Source: JANNMJ01 sp031397815 (lineage in GTDB: Bacteria > Bacteroidota > Bacteroidia > Cytophagales > Hymenobacteraceae). From it: 34,004 bases of DNA. Of this stretch, positions 25,300-33,495 are shown one piece after another. Position numbers and translations under genes: made by a program. The notes beneath the pieces were generated by a model. It did not search any database. It saw nothing but the letters and a program-made list of their open reading frames with translations, and was not told the DNA's origin. The DNA is taken from positions 1-34,004 of the forward strand of contig JANNMJ010000213.1 in NCBI GenBank assembly GCA_031397815.1, written 5' to 3'. How positions within the stretch are numbered: position 1 is the stretch's first letter; every line of letters begins with the position of its first letter.

Positions 25300-25354
25300 C
25301 CCGTATTGGACTGATGTGAGACCGGTATCAGAGTGGTATGATGCTGGTATAGGC
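25300..25354. repeat. five degenerate 11-bp tandem repeats between asnS and rpoN
   Basis: Units at 25300, 25311, 25322, 25333 and 25344 follow a loose CCGGTATxAGA pattern with an 11-bp period, close to one DNA turn. They lie about 130 bp upstream of the rpoN start and 150 bp from asnS, so they could be phased protein-binding sites or a decayed simple repeat. Confidence 0.5.
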
Positions 25355-25484
25355 CGCGGCCGCCGCTGGTCAACTGGGAAGAGCGACGGGCGGCTTCAAC
25401 CTTTTTCAACCTTTCCCGCCAAACGCAAGTACCTTCGTCGGTGGGTTTGGCGGGATGCTGTTGCCCCCGAACACGCAGGACTTT

Positions 25485-27107
25485 ATGCAACGACTCGACC
25501 TACGACAGTCGCTGGGCCAGAAGCTTTCGCCTCAGCAGATTCAGTTTATCAAGCTTTTACAGATTCCGACGACCGAGCTGGAAATGCGCGTCAAGGAAGA
25601 GCTGGAAGCGAACCCGGCGCTTGAGGAAGGCGACGAGGAAGACGACGTGCGCGACGACGACGACAATTCGGCCGACGATGAAGACGAGCGCGAAGAAGAA
25701 GTAACCGACGACGAAGAGTTCGACAACGACGACAACACGCTCGACGAAGACTTCCAGCAGAACCTCGATTCGGCGGAGCTGGATAACCGCGTGGAAGATT
25801 TGCCGGAAGCGCCCGTCACCACCGAGCCGACCGACGAGCGGATGGCCGACGACGAGCGCGAGCGCGAGCACGACGACGTCAACCTCGACGATTACCTCCA
25901 CGACGACGAGATTGCCGGGTACAAGATGCAAGGCGATTCGGGCGGCGACGAGGAAGACCGCGAAACGCCCGTCATCGGCACCTCCACCCTCCTCGACCTC
26001 CTCTACGAACAGCTCGGCTACTTGAGCCTCAACGAGCAGGAACAGGCGATTGCCGAACAGCTCATCGGCTCCATCGACGGCGACGGTTACATCCGCCGCG
26101 AGCTAAGCTCGATTTCAAACGACTTGGCTTTCTACCATAACGTAGAGGCCTCAGAGAGCGTGATTGAGCAGGTTCTGCGGCTCGTGCAGAGCTTCGACCC
26201 GCCCGGCATCGGCGCCCGCGACCTCCGCGAATGCCTGCTGCTGCAAGTAGAGCGCCGCGATTCCGACGACGAAACCGTCCAGAACGCCGAGCGCATCTTG
26301 CTCCAGTGCTTCGATGAGTTCACGAAAAAGCATTACAGCCGCATCCAGCAGAAGCTCGACCTCGACGACGACGACCTCCGCAACGCCATCAACCTGATTC
26401 TGAAGCTGAACCCCAAGCCCGGCGAAAGCTCGGCGGGCGGCATCAGCGGGCGCGCCCAAATCATCATCCCCGACTTCATGCTCTCCAACGACAACGGGAT
26501 GCTCCACCTCACGCTCAACTCGCGCAATGCGCCGGAGCTGCGGGTGGCGCGGTCGTACACGGAGATGTTTCAGGCCTACGACAAGAGCAACAAGAAGGAC
26601 AAGCGCCTCAAGGAAACCGTGCAGTTCGTGAAGCAAAAGCTCGACGCGGCGCGGTGGTTCATCGACGCCATCCGGCAGCGCCAGCAAACCCTGCTGCGCA
26701 CGATGGACGCCATCGTCCGCTACCAGCGCGAGTTTTTCCTAGAAGGCGACGAAGGCAAGCTGCGCCCGATGATCCTCAAAGACATCGCCCTAGAAATCGG
26801 GATGGATATCTCGACCATTTCCCGCGTCGCGAACTCAAAATACGTCCAAACCGAGTTCGGCATTTACCCCCTCAAATACTTCTTCTCCGAAGGCATCGCC
26901 ACCGACGCCGGCGAAGACGCATCGAGCCGCGAGGTAAAGCACATCCTCAAGCAAATCATCGAAGGCGAAAGCAAGCAGCAACCGCTCTCCGACGATAAAA
27001 TCGAGGAAATCCTAAACCAGAAAGGCTACAACATCGCCCGCCGCACCGTCGCCAAATACCGCGAGCAGCTCAACATCCCCGTAGCACGGCTCCGGAAAGA
27101 GCTGTAA
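25485..27107 (+). CDS. rpoN: RNA polymerase sigma-54 factor
   Basis: Predicted 540 aa from the ATG at 25485; an upstream in-frame ATG at 25455 would add ten residues before the conserved start. Residues 1-46 are the Gln/Leu-rich activator-responsive region (LRQSLGQKLSPQQIQFIKLL). Residues 47-160 are an unusually acidic linker. Then come the core-binding domain (about 165-350) and the DNA-binding part, with the helix-turn-helix around LKDIALEIGMDISTISRVAN and the RpoN box ARRTVAKYRE (518-527), which contacts the -24 promoter element. Sigma-54 needs AAA+ activators to open promoters; none is encoded in this window. A strong terminator follows. Confidence 0.96.
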   Translation: MQRLDLRQSLGQKLSPQQIQFIKLLQIPTTELEMRVKEELEANPALEEGDEEDDVRDDDDNSADDEDEREEEVTDDEEFDNDDNTLDEDFQQNLDSAELDNRVEDLPEAPVTTEPTDERMADDEREREHDDVNLDDYLHDDEIAGYKMQGDSGGDEEDRETPVIGTSTLLDLLYEQLGYLSLNEQEQAIAEQLIGSIDGDGYIRRELSSISNDLAFYHNVEASESVIEQVLRLVQSFDPPGIGARDLRECLLLQVERRDSDDETVQNAERILLQCFDEFTKKHYSRIQQKLDLDDDDLRNAINLILKLNPKPGESSAGGISGRAQIIIPDFMLSNDNGMLHLTLNSRNAPELRVARSYTEMFQAYDKSNKKDKRLKETVQFVKQKLDAARWFIDAIRQRQQTLLRTMDAIVRYQREFFLEGDEGKLRPMILKDIALEIGMDISTISRVANSKYVQTEFGIYPLKYFFSEGIATDAGEDASSREVKHILKQIIEGESKQQPLSDDKIEEILNQKGYNIARRTVAKYREQLNIPVARLRKEL

Positions 27108-27139
27108 GCCCAACGAGCGCAAGTAATCAAATCAAACCC

Positions 27140-27189
27140 AATAAAAGAAAAGGGGAATCGACCAACCAGTCGTTTCCCCTTCTTTTATT
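27140..27189. terminator. bidirectional terminator between rpoN and M42 peptidase genes
   Basis: Long imperfect stem (arms about 27140-27162 and 27169-27189, GGGGAA/TTCCCC core, 6-nt loop) with A-rich left and T-rich right flanks. It lies between two converging genes and can end both transcripts. Confidence 0.8.
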
Positions 27190-27227
27190 CAGCAAAAATC
27201 AAGAAATCCGCGAAATCAAAAAATCAG

Positions 27228-28298
27228 CTAAATCAGTGATCTAAAGTCGTGGCCATCCTCAATCCGCACCAGCGTCTCATAAATCAAATCAATCACCAAC
27301 TGCACATCCTTCTCGCTCACCGTCTCCACGGTCGTGTGCATATACTTCAGCGGCAGTGAGATAAGCGCCGACGCCACACCCGCATTGGAGTACGCGAAGG
27401 CATCAGTATCCGTCCCCGTAGCCCGCGTAGCCGCCGCGCGCTGGAATGGAATCTCCGCTTGCTGCGCCGCCCGAATGATAAGGTCGCGGAGATTGCCCTG
27501 CACGGCGGGGCCGTAGGTAATCACCGGGCCTTTGCCGCAATGGATATCGCCCTGCGTCTTTTTATCGTACATCGGCGACTGCGTATCGTGCGTCACGTCG
27601 GTGATAATCGCCACGTCGGGCTGGATTCGGTGGGCAATCATCTCGGCGCCACGCAGGCCGATTTCTTCCTGCACCGCGTTTACCACATACAGCCCGAACG
27701 GCAGCTTGCGGCCTTCCTCGTGCAGCCGTCGCGCCACCTCGGCGATCATGAAGCCGCCGACGCGGTTATCGAGTGCCCGCCCCACGAGGTATTTCTCGTT
27801 GAGGACCATCAGCTCATCCTCGAACGTCACGACCGACCCGACGTGGATGCCCATTTCCTCAACTTCCTTATCCGAAGCGGCGCCGCAATCGAGAAAAATC
27901 GTCTCGATAGTCGGGGCCTTATCCTGCTCCACTTTCCGAACGTGAATCGCGGGCCAGCCGAACACGGCGGGCACCGGCCCCTTGGCGGTATGAATCACCA
28001 CGCGCTTACTCGGCGCGATGAGCGCATCGGAGCCGCCGTTCCGCCGCAGGTACAAATAGCCTTCCTTGGTGATGTAATTGACGAACCAAGAAATCTCATC
28101 GGCGTGCGCCTCGATAACCACTTTGTACTTCGCATCGCGGTTCACCACACCCACCACGGTGCCATACGTATCGGTGAAGTAGGTATCGACGAACGGGCGG
28201 ATATAGTCGAGCCACACACGCTGCCCGGCCGTTTCAAAGCCCGTCGGCGACGGCGTGTTGAGGAGTTTGGTGAGGAATTCGCGGGATTCTGGGCGCAT
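27228..28298 (-). CDS. M42 family metallopeptidase (aminopeptidase/endoglucanase-like)
   Basis: Predicted 356 aa from the ATG at 28298 (conserved MRPESREFLTKLLNTPSPTG); the frame extends to 28352. Metal ligands of M42/FrvX peptidases are visible: VIEAHADEI (His), VGRALDNRVGG (bridging Asp), NAVQEEIGLRGA (catalytic Glu pair), ITDVTHDTQ (Asp) and LKYMHTTVE (His). These form large dodecameric cytosolic aminopeptidases that trim peptides. Some homologues are wrongly called endoglucanases. No signal peptide. Confidence 0.92.
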   Translation of the reverse strand: MRPESREFLTKLLNTPSPTGFETAGQRVWLDYIRPFVDTYFTDTYGTVVGVVNRDAKYKVVIEAHADEISWFVNYITKEGYLYLRRNGGSDALIAPSKRVVIHTAKGPVPAVFGWPAIHVRKVEQDKAPTIETIFLDCGAASDKEVEEMGIHVGSVVTFEDELMVLNEKYLVGRALDNRVGGFMIAEVARRLHEEGRKLPFGLYVVNAVQEEIGLRGAEMIAHRIQPDVAIITDVTHDTQSPMYDKKTQGDIHCGKGPVITYGPAVQGNLRDLIIRAAQQAEIPFQRAAATRATGTDTDAFAYSNAGVASALISLPLKYMHTTVETVSEKDVQLVIDLIYETLVRIEDGHDFRSLI

Positions 28299-28449
28299 AA
28301 AGCAAAACAAGGTTAGCAGCCTGCAAAATAGGGTAGCCGCAGGGGTTAGCACGCGACCTCTATTTTCGAACCGCGATGATGACGCAGAATCACGTCGCCC
28401 CTAACGCCTTCCCGTGGGAGTTGGTCGCCAACAGAACTCATCTTCGCCA

Positions 28450-28763
28450 GTGCTTACCCAGGAAGCTGCTTTAGAGCAAGTTCGCGCTTTTCTGGCTGAT
28501 GTACGTGCTATTGTAGTACCAGTGCGGCAAGCCATTCTATTCGGCTCCAATACCCGCAATGAACAGCACGAATGGTCGGACTTTGATTTGGCGTTAGTTG
28601 CCGCCACTTTCGGCAACGGCCCGCTTGACGTACCCCTTTCGTACATGTACTCTGGAAATACGCGGCGCTCGGCATTGAGCCACACACCTTCCAAACCGCT
28701 TACTTCTTGGACGGCGACCCGTTCACCGAAGAAATCAAGCGGACGGGGATTGTGGTGAAGTAG
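28450..28763 (+). pseudogene. frameshifted nucleotidyltransferase-domain protein
   Basis: From a GTG at 28450 the first frame encodes a pol-beta-type nucleotidyltransferase domain: ILFGSNTRNEQHEWSDFDLA contains the GS-x-x-R and SDxDL metal-binding motifs. At about 28650 the frame is lost; the other frame continues LWKYAALGIEPHTFQTAYFL and DGDPFTEEIKRTGIVVK up to a TAG at 28761, which is the expected C-terminus of such proteins. The two halves are offset by one base (net deletion of one or insertion of two). The basic motif residue is also altered (SNTRN instead of SYARG). Such domains act as MNT-type antitoxins or small nucleotide transferases; here it is probably inactive, unless the shift is a sequencing error. 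Confidence 0.65.
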
Positions 28764-28777
28764 GGAAGAAGATAAAA

Positions 28778-28810
28778 CCCCGCCCGCCGTTCAGCAGACG
28801 GCGGACGGGG
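28778..28810 (-). terminator. hairpin terminator downstream of SHOCT gene
   Basis: Arms 28778-28790 and 28798-28810 (CCCCGCCCGCCGT / ACGGCGGACGGGG), 7-nt loop, followed on the minus strand by TTTTA. It lies about 60 bp beyond the stop of the SHOCT gene and also just after the nucleotidyltransferase remnant. Confidence 0.8.
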
Positions 28811-28870
28811 CAAAATGATAGGCTCTTTTTTAGGCAGGCTCAGCAGGTATTGAGCTTGAAAAGCTTTTTT

Positions 28871-29497
28871 TTACAAACGGGCCAAGATTTCTGCTTTCTT
28901 CGCATCAAACTCCTCTTGCGAAATCAGCTCATTTGCCAGCAGCATTTTGAGCTTCTGCAGTGCTTGCATTGGATCATCAGCTGGTGGTGCCGCTGCGACG
29001 ACTGGCACCTGCGCTGGTGTTGCAGCGGGCATATTCGTCGTGACCACGATTCCACCACCAGCTGCGGCGCGCTTGTCTTCTAGGTCGCGCTGACGACGAT
29101 AATCCGAAGCCTCTTCTTCACGTTGCTGCGAAATCTGATACACCTTGCGTGCCTGGGCTTTTGGTAAATAATCTAGAGAGTTGGTAATACCCTTAGTGGT
29201 TTTTACCGTGATTTCGGCCCCCAGAAAACCTTCTTTCAAATGGCAGTCTACCACGTCTTTCCAAAGATAGTCTTCGAACTCCATTGAGAAGCCGAGATTT
29301 TTTGGTCGGCAAAAAATCAGGCGTTTGTTTGTGACGGCGATGCAGTCGGGTGACAGATTAACAGCAGGCTTTTTCTGAACCGCTACATACACCACTTCTT
29401 CGCCATTAGTCAGTAAGCCGCTTACTCGTTCCATCAGTTTTTCAACGGATTTAGGATCTTGCTCTTCGTTCAGAAGGTTTTTGAATGTAGGGTTCAT
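28871..29497 (-). CDS. PH-like domain protein with C-terminal SHOCT domain
   Basis: Predicted 208 aa from the ATG at 29497. Residues 35-125 have a bacterial PH-like pattern (GEEVVYVAVQKKPAVNLSPD, then IAVTNKRLIFCRP and WKDVVDCHLKEGFLGAEITV), as in the bPH_2 family, which often sits at the membrane or senses stress. Next is a charged helix, an Ala/Pro-rich linker, and the short oligomerisation motif SHOCT at the end (LQKLKMLLANELISQEEFDA, then KKAEILARL). No signal peptide. The function of such PH-SHOCT proteins is unknown. Confidence 0.8.
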   Translation of the reverse strand: MNPTFKNLLNEEQDPKSVEKLMERVSGLLTNGEEVVYVAVQKKPAVNLSPDCIAVTNKRLIFCRPKNLGFSMEFEDYLWKDVVDCHLKEGFLGAEITVKTTKGITNSLDYLPKAQARKVYQISQQREEEASDYRRQRDLEDKRAAAGGGIVVTTNMPAATPAQVPVVAAAPPADDPMQALQKLKMLLANELISQEEFDAKKAEILARL

Positions 29498-29562
29498 CGA
29501 GAAATGAGTTAAAAAATAACCGTACAAAAATCTTTCAGCTGGTACTCTCATCCAACTCTCAA

Positions 29563-29592
29563 TTTGTTCAATTCACTATCCTCGTTAACTTG
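29563..29592 (+). promoter_or_regulatory. candidate Bacteroidota promoter upstream of 29613
   Basis: TTTG at 29563-29566, a 19-bp spacer and TAACTTG at 29586-29592 resemble the -33 TTTG / -7 TAnnTTTG pattern, although the second box lacks one T. A start near 29600 would leave a leader of roughly 15 nt. Confidence 0.35.
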
Positions 29593-29612
29593 CGCACCTT
29601 CTTCTCACCTCT

Positions 29613-31075
29613 ATGCCCGTCCCTAATTCTGTTCCCCGTCAGCCGCGGGTAGCTGCTACGTCGGTCGAACTTGATGCCCTGCGGGCCGCCGTACGGGCGC
29701 GCAGCGGGTTCGCCATGCGATATGTGCGCGAAGTGGAACCGTTGCGAATGGCCGTACAAGTAGCTACCGGTAACGTGCTGGCTGCCGCCACTCTGAAACG
29801 TTTTTTTGGTTTGGTCGCTACCGATAGCGGCACAGCACGCTTTACCTTGGATACGCTGGCGGCCTATGTCTGTCCCGGCACCGACTGGAACCAGTTTGTC
29901 CGCCAGCAGCGCACAGCGGAAGCCGCGGCGGTAGCTCCTGAAGCGACCGTATATGCAAGCGTAGTGGCCCGGCCACGCCCGTGGCAGCGCTGGGAAGCAT
30001 TCAGCACCGCGTCGAGCAGGGCTTTGACGGACGAGCTTGCCCGTGCCGTGCTCTTGGTACAGCCGCCTAGCGAGCGCCGCCTCGACGTCATCAAGTACTT
30101 GTGGCTGCAGGGGTGGCGCAAGGACGTCACGCTGAGGTAAGTGGATTCTTTGAGCTGCCGCTCTCGGAGTGGGAGCGTAACGGGTTGGCGCATTTCGTAG
30201 GCCACGAGCTGCGCGCCGACGCTGCTTTGCACCACGAGCTGTTGCCGCTGCTCGCGCCTAACCCGGCTGCGCAGACGTACTACTTTGAACGGTTCGTGGA
30301 TTTGGCCCAACTGACCACAAGCTACGGAGAGGCCGTTGAAGCCTATTTGTGTCATAAGCTCACGCCCGAGGCGCAAACCTTCGGACGGTGCCTACGATTC
30401 CTTAACGCGCTGCTGCGTAATGATGCCGCGGCAGCTTCGGCCGCGCTGATGCAGGTACGGGCCGTGCCCGCGACAGCCGATATGCACGCTTTTCCGCAGG
30501 GCCGCCGGGCCTATACTGAGCTGTTAGCCGCGCACTTTTTAACTGCTGGCCCGGCGCCGCTATTAACCACTCTGATCGCGCAGGGTCGGCAAGTGCCGCA
30601 CGAGTCGGCACTTGCCACCGACTACCCAGCTACTTATCATCTATTTCCGGCAGGCTTCCATTATTACGTAGCCGAAGGACTTTTCCTGACCCAACGCTGG
30701 AATGATCTTTTGGACTGGCACACCGAAACAGAAATTCAATACCCAGAGCTGACTAATCTGTCTGGAAACGTATTCAATGAGCTGCGGCGGGCATTTCGGG
30801 CGGCAGCTCTGGCGCAGGTCGGGCGTAAGGTTGAAGCCCGAAACGCTCGCGCAGAACTTCAACTAACGCCACTGTTGATTACTTGCGAATGGTTTGGCGA
30901 CTACTATAGTGCGCTCGATTGGTTAGCCGAGTTGGCTACCTGCCCCCTATTGCCACGCCGCAGCATGCTCTTGGAAAACCTGATAGCCTTCGCTGAGCGT
31001 CGTCAGATGCCTTTTTTTCGCATCCTAGCCCGGCAATGGGATATCAACCGAAAAGCAAAGTCATTTCGTCAGTAA
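29613..31075 (+). pseudogene. conserved hypothetical gene split by a frameshift
   Basis: Two frames together look like one Bacteroidota protein of about 485 aa. The first, ATG 29613 to TAA 30138, gives an N-terminal helical domain with ATLKRFFGLVATDSGTARFT, a recurrent motif of this hypothetical family, and ends GWRKDVTLR. The second frame, open from before 30101, resumes with SGFFELPLSEWERNGLAHFV and continues as an all-helical, TPR-like region (AQTYYFERFVDLAQLTTSYG) to TGA/TAA at 31073. The frames are offset by one base near 30130-30140. The protein family is not characterised, so no function can be given. The break may be a true mutation or a sequencing error; the second part also has a formal start at 30101. 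Confidence 0.6.
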
Positions 31076-31091
31076 ACTCTTCAATAAAAAC

Positions 31092-31610
31092 TCACGAACC
31101 CGGCGCGTGCCAAGCCATCGGAATATCGGCCTCAAGGCGGCCATCCACCGCCACGCGGCCTTCTAACCGGCCTTCGCGCCGGAAGCCGAGCTGCTCGTAA
31201 AGCTGAATCGCGCGGGCATTACTCTCGCGCACCAACAGCTCCACCCGGCTGACGTGCGGGTAGCGCAGCTGCACGGCGGCCAAAAGCTCCGTGAACAGCC
31301 GCCGACCTAGCCCGCGCCCTTGAAACGCCGGCTCAACGGCCACCGTCAGCTCGCCGAGAACGTGGGCAAAAATGCGTAATCCCGCCGAATAAGCGTGAAT
31401 CTCAGCCACCACCTGCCCGTCCGCCTCGACCACCAACCCAACGCCGCTCTGCGCGCTACGCGCCAGAAACTGCCCGACATATTCCGGGGTAATCTCATCG
31501 GGCTGCCGCGCCAAGCCACCGCCAGCCGCGCTCACGCGCCGGTAAAGCGCGCAAACCGCCGCCGCATCGCTCAGCGCAGACAGACGAATAGTGAAGGGTA
31601 GATTTTGCAC
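31092..31610 (-). CDS. GNAT family N-acetyltransferase
   Basis: Predicted 172 aa from a GTG at 31610, where the typical start (LPFTIRLSALSDAAAVCALY) begins. The frame stays open to 31667, but that part is the palindrome. It has the GNAT acetyl-CoA binding motif A, VAVEPAFQGRGLGRRLFTEL (Q/R-x-x-G-x-G/A), and motif B, VRESNARAIQLYEQLGFRRE. It transfers an acetyl group from acetyl-CoA to an unknown amine. The start codon touches the left arm of the 31603-31716 palindrome, so folding of the mRNA could affect translation. Confidence 0.85.
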   Translation of the reverse strand: MQNLPFTIRLSALSDAAAVCALYRRVSAAGGGLARQPDEITPEYVGQFLARSAQSGVGLVVEADGQVVAEIHAYSAGLRIFAHVLGELTVAVEPAFQGRGLGRRLFTELLAAVQLRYPHVSRVELLVRESNARAIQLYEQLGFRREGRLEGRVAVDGRLEADIPMAWHAPGS

Positions 31611-31716
31611 AGAGTTAAAAAAAAGTTTAGGGAGTTTCACAGAGCTAAGAAGGCGCACTGAGTACACCCTATACTCTGTGAAACTCCCTAAACTCCTAAA
31701 AAACTCTGTGCGAAAA
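31603..31716. repeat. AT-rich long inverted repeat between carboxylase and acetyltransferase genes
   Basis: Arms 31603-31644 and 31674-31716 (each about 42 nt, starting and ending with CTCTGTG-type blocks) are nearly identical in inverted orientation and surround a 29-bp loop. Contains CTCTGTGAAACTCCCTAAAC, a motif of a type I associate with Bacteroidota intergenic repeats. It can act as a terminator for the carboxylase gene. Confidence 0.8.
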
Positions 31717-31726
31717 AAACCTCAAC

Positions 31727-33286
31727 CTACAACGGAATATTCCCGTGCTTTTTCCGAGGCGCCTTCACCGCTTTATTCTCCAGCATCTTGAACGCCCGAA
31801 TGAGCTTCTGGCGCGTCTGGTTCGGCTCAATCACCTCATCCACGAACCCGCGATGGGCAGCGCGCCACGGCGTCGCGAATTTCTGCTGATACTCTTCCAC
31901 CTTTTCGGCCAGCGCGGCGGCAGGGTCGGCGGCTTCCTGAATCTCGCGCCGGAAGATGATTTCGGCGGCGCCTTTCGCGCCCATCACCGCGATTTCAGCG
32001 CTCGGCCACGCGTAGTTCATATCGGCGCCGATGTGCTTGGAGTTCATCACGTCGTACGCGCCCCCGTAGGCTTTGCGGGTGATGACGGTCACGCGCGGCA
32101 CCGTGGCCTCACAGAAGGCGTAGAGCAGCTTGGCGCCGTTGGTGATGATGGCGCGCCACTCTTGATCGGTGCCCGGCAGGAAGCCCGGCACGTCCTCGAA
32201 CACAAGGAGCGGAATGTTGAACGAGTCGCAAAACCGCACGAACCGAGCGGCCTTCGTGGACGCGTTGATGTCGAGGACGCCCGCCAAAACGGCCGGCTGG
32301 TTGCCCACGATGCCGATGCTCCGGCCCGCAAGGCGCGCAAACCCGACGACGATATTCTCGGCGAAATTCTGGTGGACTTCGAGGAAAGAATCCGTGTCAA
32401 CGACTTCCGCGATGACTTCGCGCATGTCGTACGGCTGGTTCGGGTTATCGGGGATGATGGTATCGAGGGTCGGGCGCGCTTCGTCCTGACCGGCTTCGTA
32501 GGGCACGCTCGGCGGCAGCTCCTCGCAGTTTTGCGGCACGTAGCTCAGGATGGCTTTCAGGCGCTGAATGGCCTCCACCTCGTTGGCGCACGAGAAATGC
32601 GTAACGCCCGATTTCGCCGAGTGCGTGCTTGCGCCGCCTAGCTCCTCGCTCGTCACGTCTTCGTGCGTGACGGTTTTCACCACGTTCGGGCCGGTCACGA
32701 ACATATAGCTCGTGTTCTCGACCATCAGAATAAAATCGGTAATAGCAGGCGAGTACACCGCGCCACCCGCGCACGGCCCCATAATGGCCGACAGCTGTGG
32801 CACCACTCCCGACGCGAGCGTATTGCGGTAGAAGATATCGGCGTAGCCGCCGAGGCTCACCACGCCTTCCTGAATCCGGGCGCCGCCCGAGTCGTTCAGC
32901 CCGATGACCGGCGCGCCGTTCTGCATCGCCAAGTCCATAATCTTCACAATTTTCTCGGCGTGCGTCTCGCTCAGGGAACCGCCGAAAACGGTGAAATCCT
33001 GCGAGAAAACGTACACCAAGCGGCCATTGACCGTGCCGTAGCCCGTCACGACGCCATCACCGAGGTAGTATTCTTTGTCGAGGCCGAAATCCTTTGAGCG
33101 GTGCATCACGAACCGCCCCAGCTCTTCAAACGACCCCGGGTCGAGGAACAAATCCAGGCGCTCGCGGGCCGTGAGCTTGCCCTTTTTGTGTTGCTGCGCG
33201 ATGCGTGTCTCGCCGCCACCCAGCAGGGCTTCGGCATTCTTATCAGCGAGGCGCGCCAGGCTGGCGTCGCGAAGAGTTTCGGCCAT
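31727..33286 (-). CDS. acyl-CoA carboxylase beta subunit (carboxyltransferase)
   Basis: Predicted 519 aa, ATG at 33286, standard length for propionyl/methylmalonyl-type carboxyltransferase subunits. It has both halves of the crotonase-like fold: the N-terminal half with GKLTARERLDLFLDPGSFEE, LNDSGGARIQEGVVSLGGYA, and MGPCAGGAVYSPAITDFI; the C-terminal half with SIGIVGNQPAVLAGVLD, FEDVPGFLPGTDQE and KAYGGAYDVMNSKHIGADMN. It moves a carboxyl group from carboxybiotin to acyl-CoA (probably propionyl-CoA). The biotin carboxylase/carrier subunit is not in the window. The AT-rich inverted repeat lies 10 bp beyond the stop codon. Confidence 0.95.
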   Translation of the reverse strand: MAETLRDASLARLADKNAEALLGGGETRIAQQHKKGKLTARERLDLFLDPGSFEELGRFVMHRSKDFGLDKEYYLGDGVVTGYGTVNGRLVYVFSQDFTVFGGSLSETHAEKIVKIMDLAMQNGAPVIGLNDSGGARIQEGVVSLGGYADIFYRNTLASGVVPQLSAIMGPCAGGAVYSPAITDFILMVENTSYMFVTGPNVVKTVTHEDVTSEELGGASTHSAKSGVTHFSCANEVEAIQRLKAILSYVPQNCEELPPSVPYEAGQDEARPTLDTIIPDNPNQPYDMREVIAEVVDTDSFLEVHQNFAENIVVGFARLAGRSIGIVGNQPAVLAGVLDINASTKAARFVRFCDSFNIPLLVFEDVPGFLPGTDQEWRAIITNGAKLLYAFCEATVPRVTVITRKAYGGAYDVMNSKHIGADMNYAWPSAEIAVMGAKGAAEIIFRREIQEAADPAAALAEKVEEYQQKFATPWRAAHRGFVDEVIEPNQTRQKLIRAFKMLENKAVKAPRKKHGNIPL

Positions 33287-33323
33287 CGAAGTCAGGGTCT
33301 GAACCGGAGTTGGGTTGTATGGT

Positions 33324-33331
33324 CAAAAGTA
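33324..33331 (-). promoter_or_regulatory. candidate -7 promoter box for acyl-CoA carboxylase gene
   Basis: On the minus strand TACTTTTG matches TAnnTTTG and lies 38 bp upstream of the ATG, a normal distance. No -33 TTTG is found at the usual spacing, so this is weak evidence. Confidence 0.35.
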
Positions 33332-33400
33332 CAGCCGGCGCGCAACGTGGGCGCTACGTCGGGGCACTCGTTGGTGGGAAGCCGTCAAATGGAAAACGAA

Positions 33401-33439
33401 ACCGCCGGCCCCGCTGTCGAAACAGCAGAGCCGGCGGCT
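33401..33439 (-). terminator. hairpin terminator downstream of clpC
   Basis: Nested stem: ACCGCCGGC (33401-33409) pairs with GCCGGCGG(C) ending near 33439, with an inner GCTGT/ACAGC stem. On the minus strand it is followed by a T-rich stretch (TTTCGTTTT), about 60 bp after the clpC stop codon. Confidence 0.7.
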
Positions 33440-33495
33440 CAAATCAAGTCATCTTAAATCGAGGAGAAAAGCGCGGGGCGCTTACTTCTCGTCGC

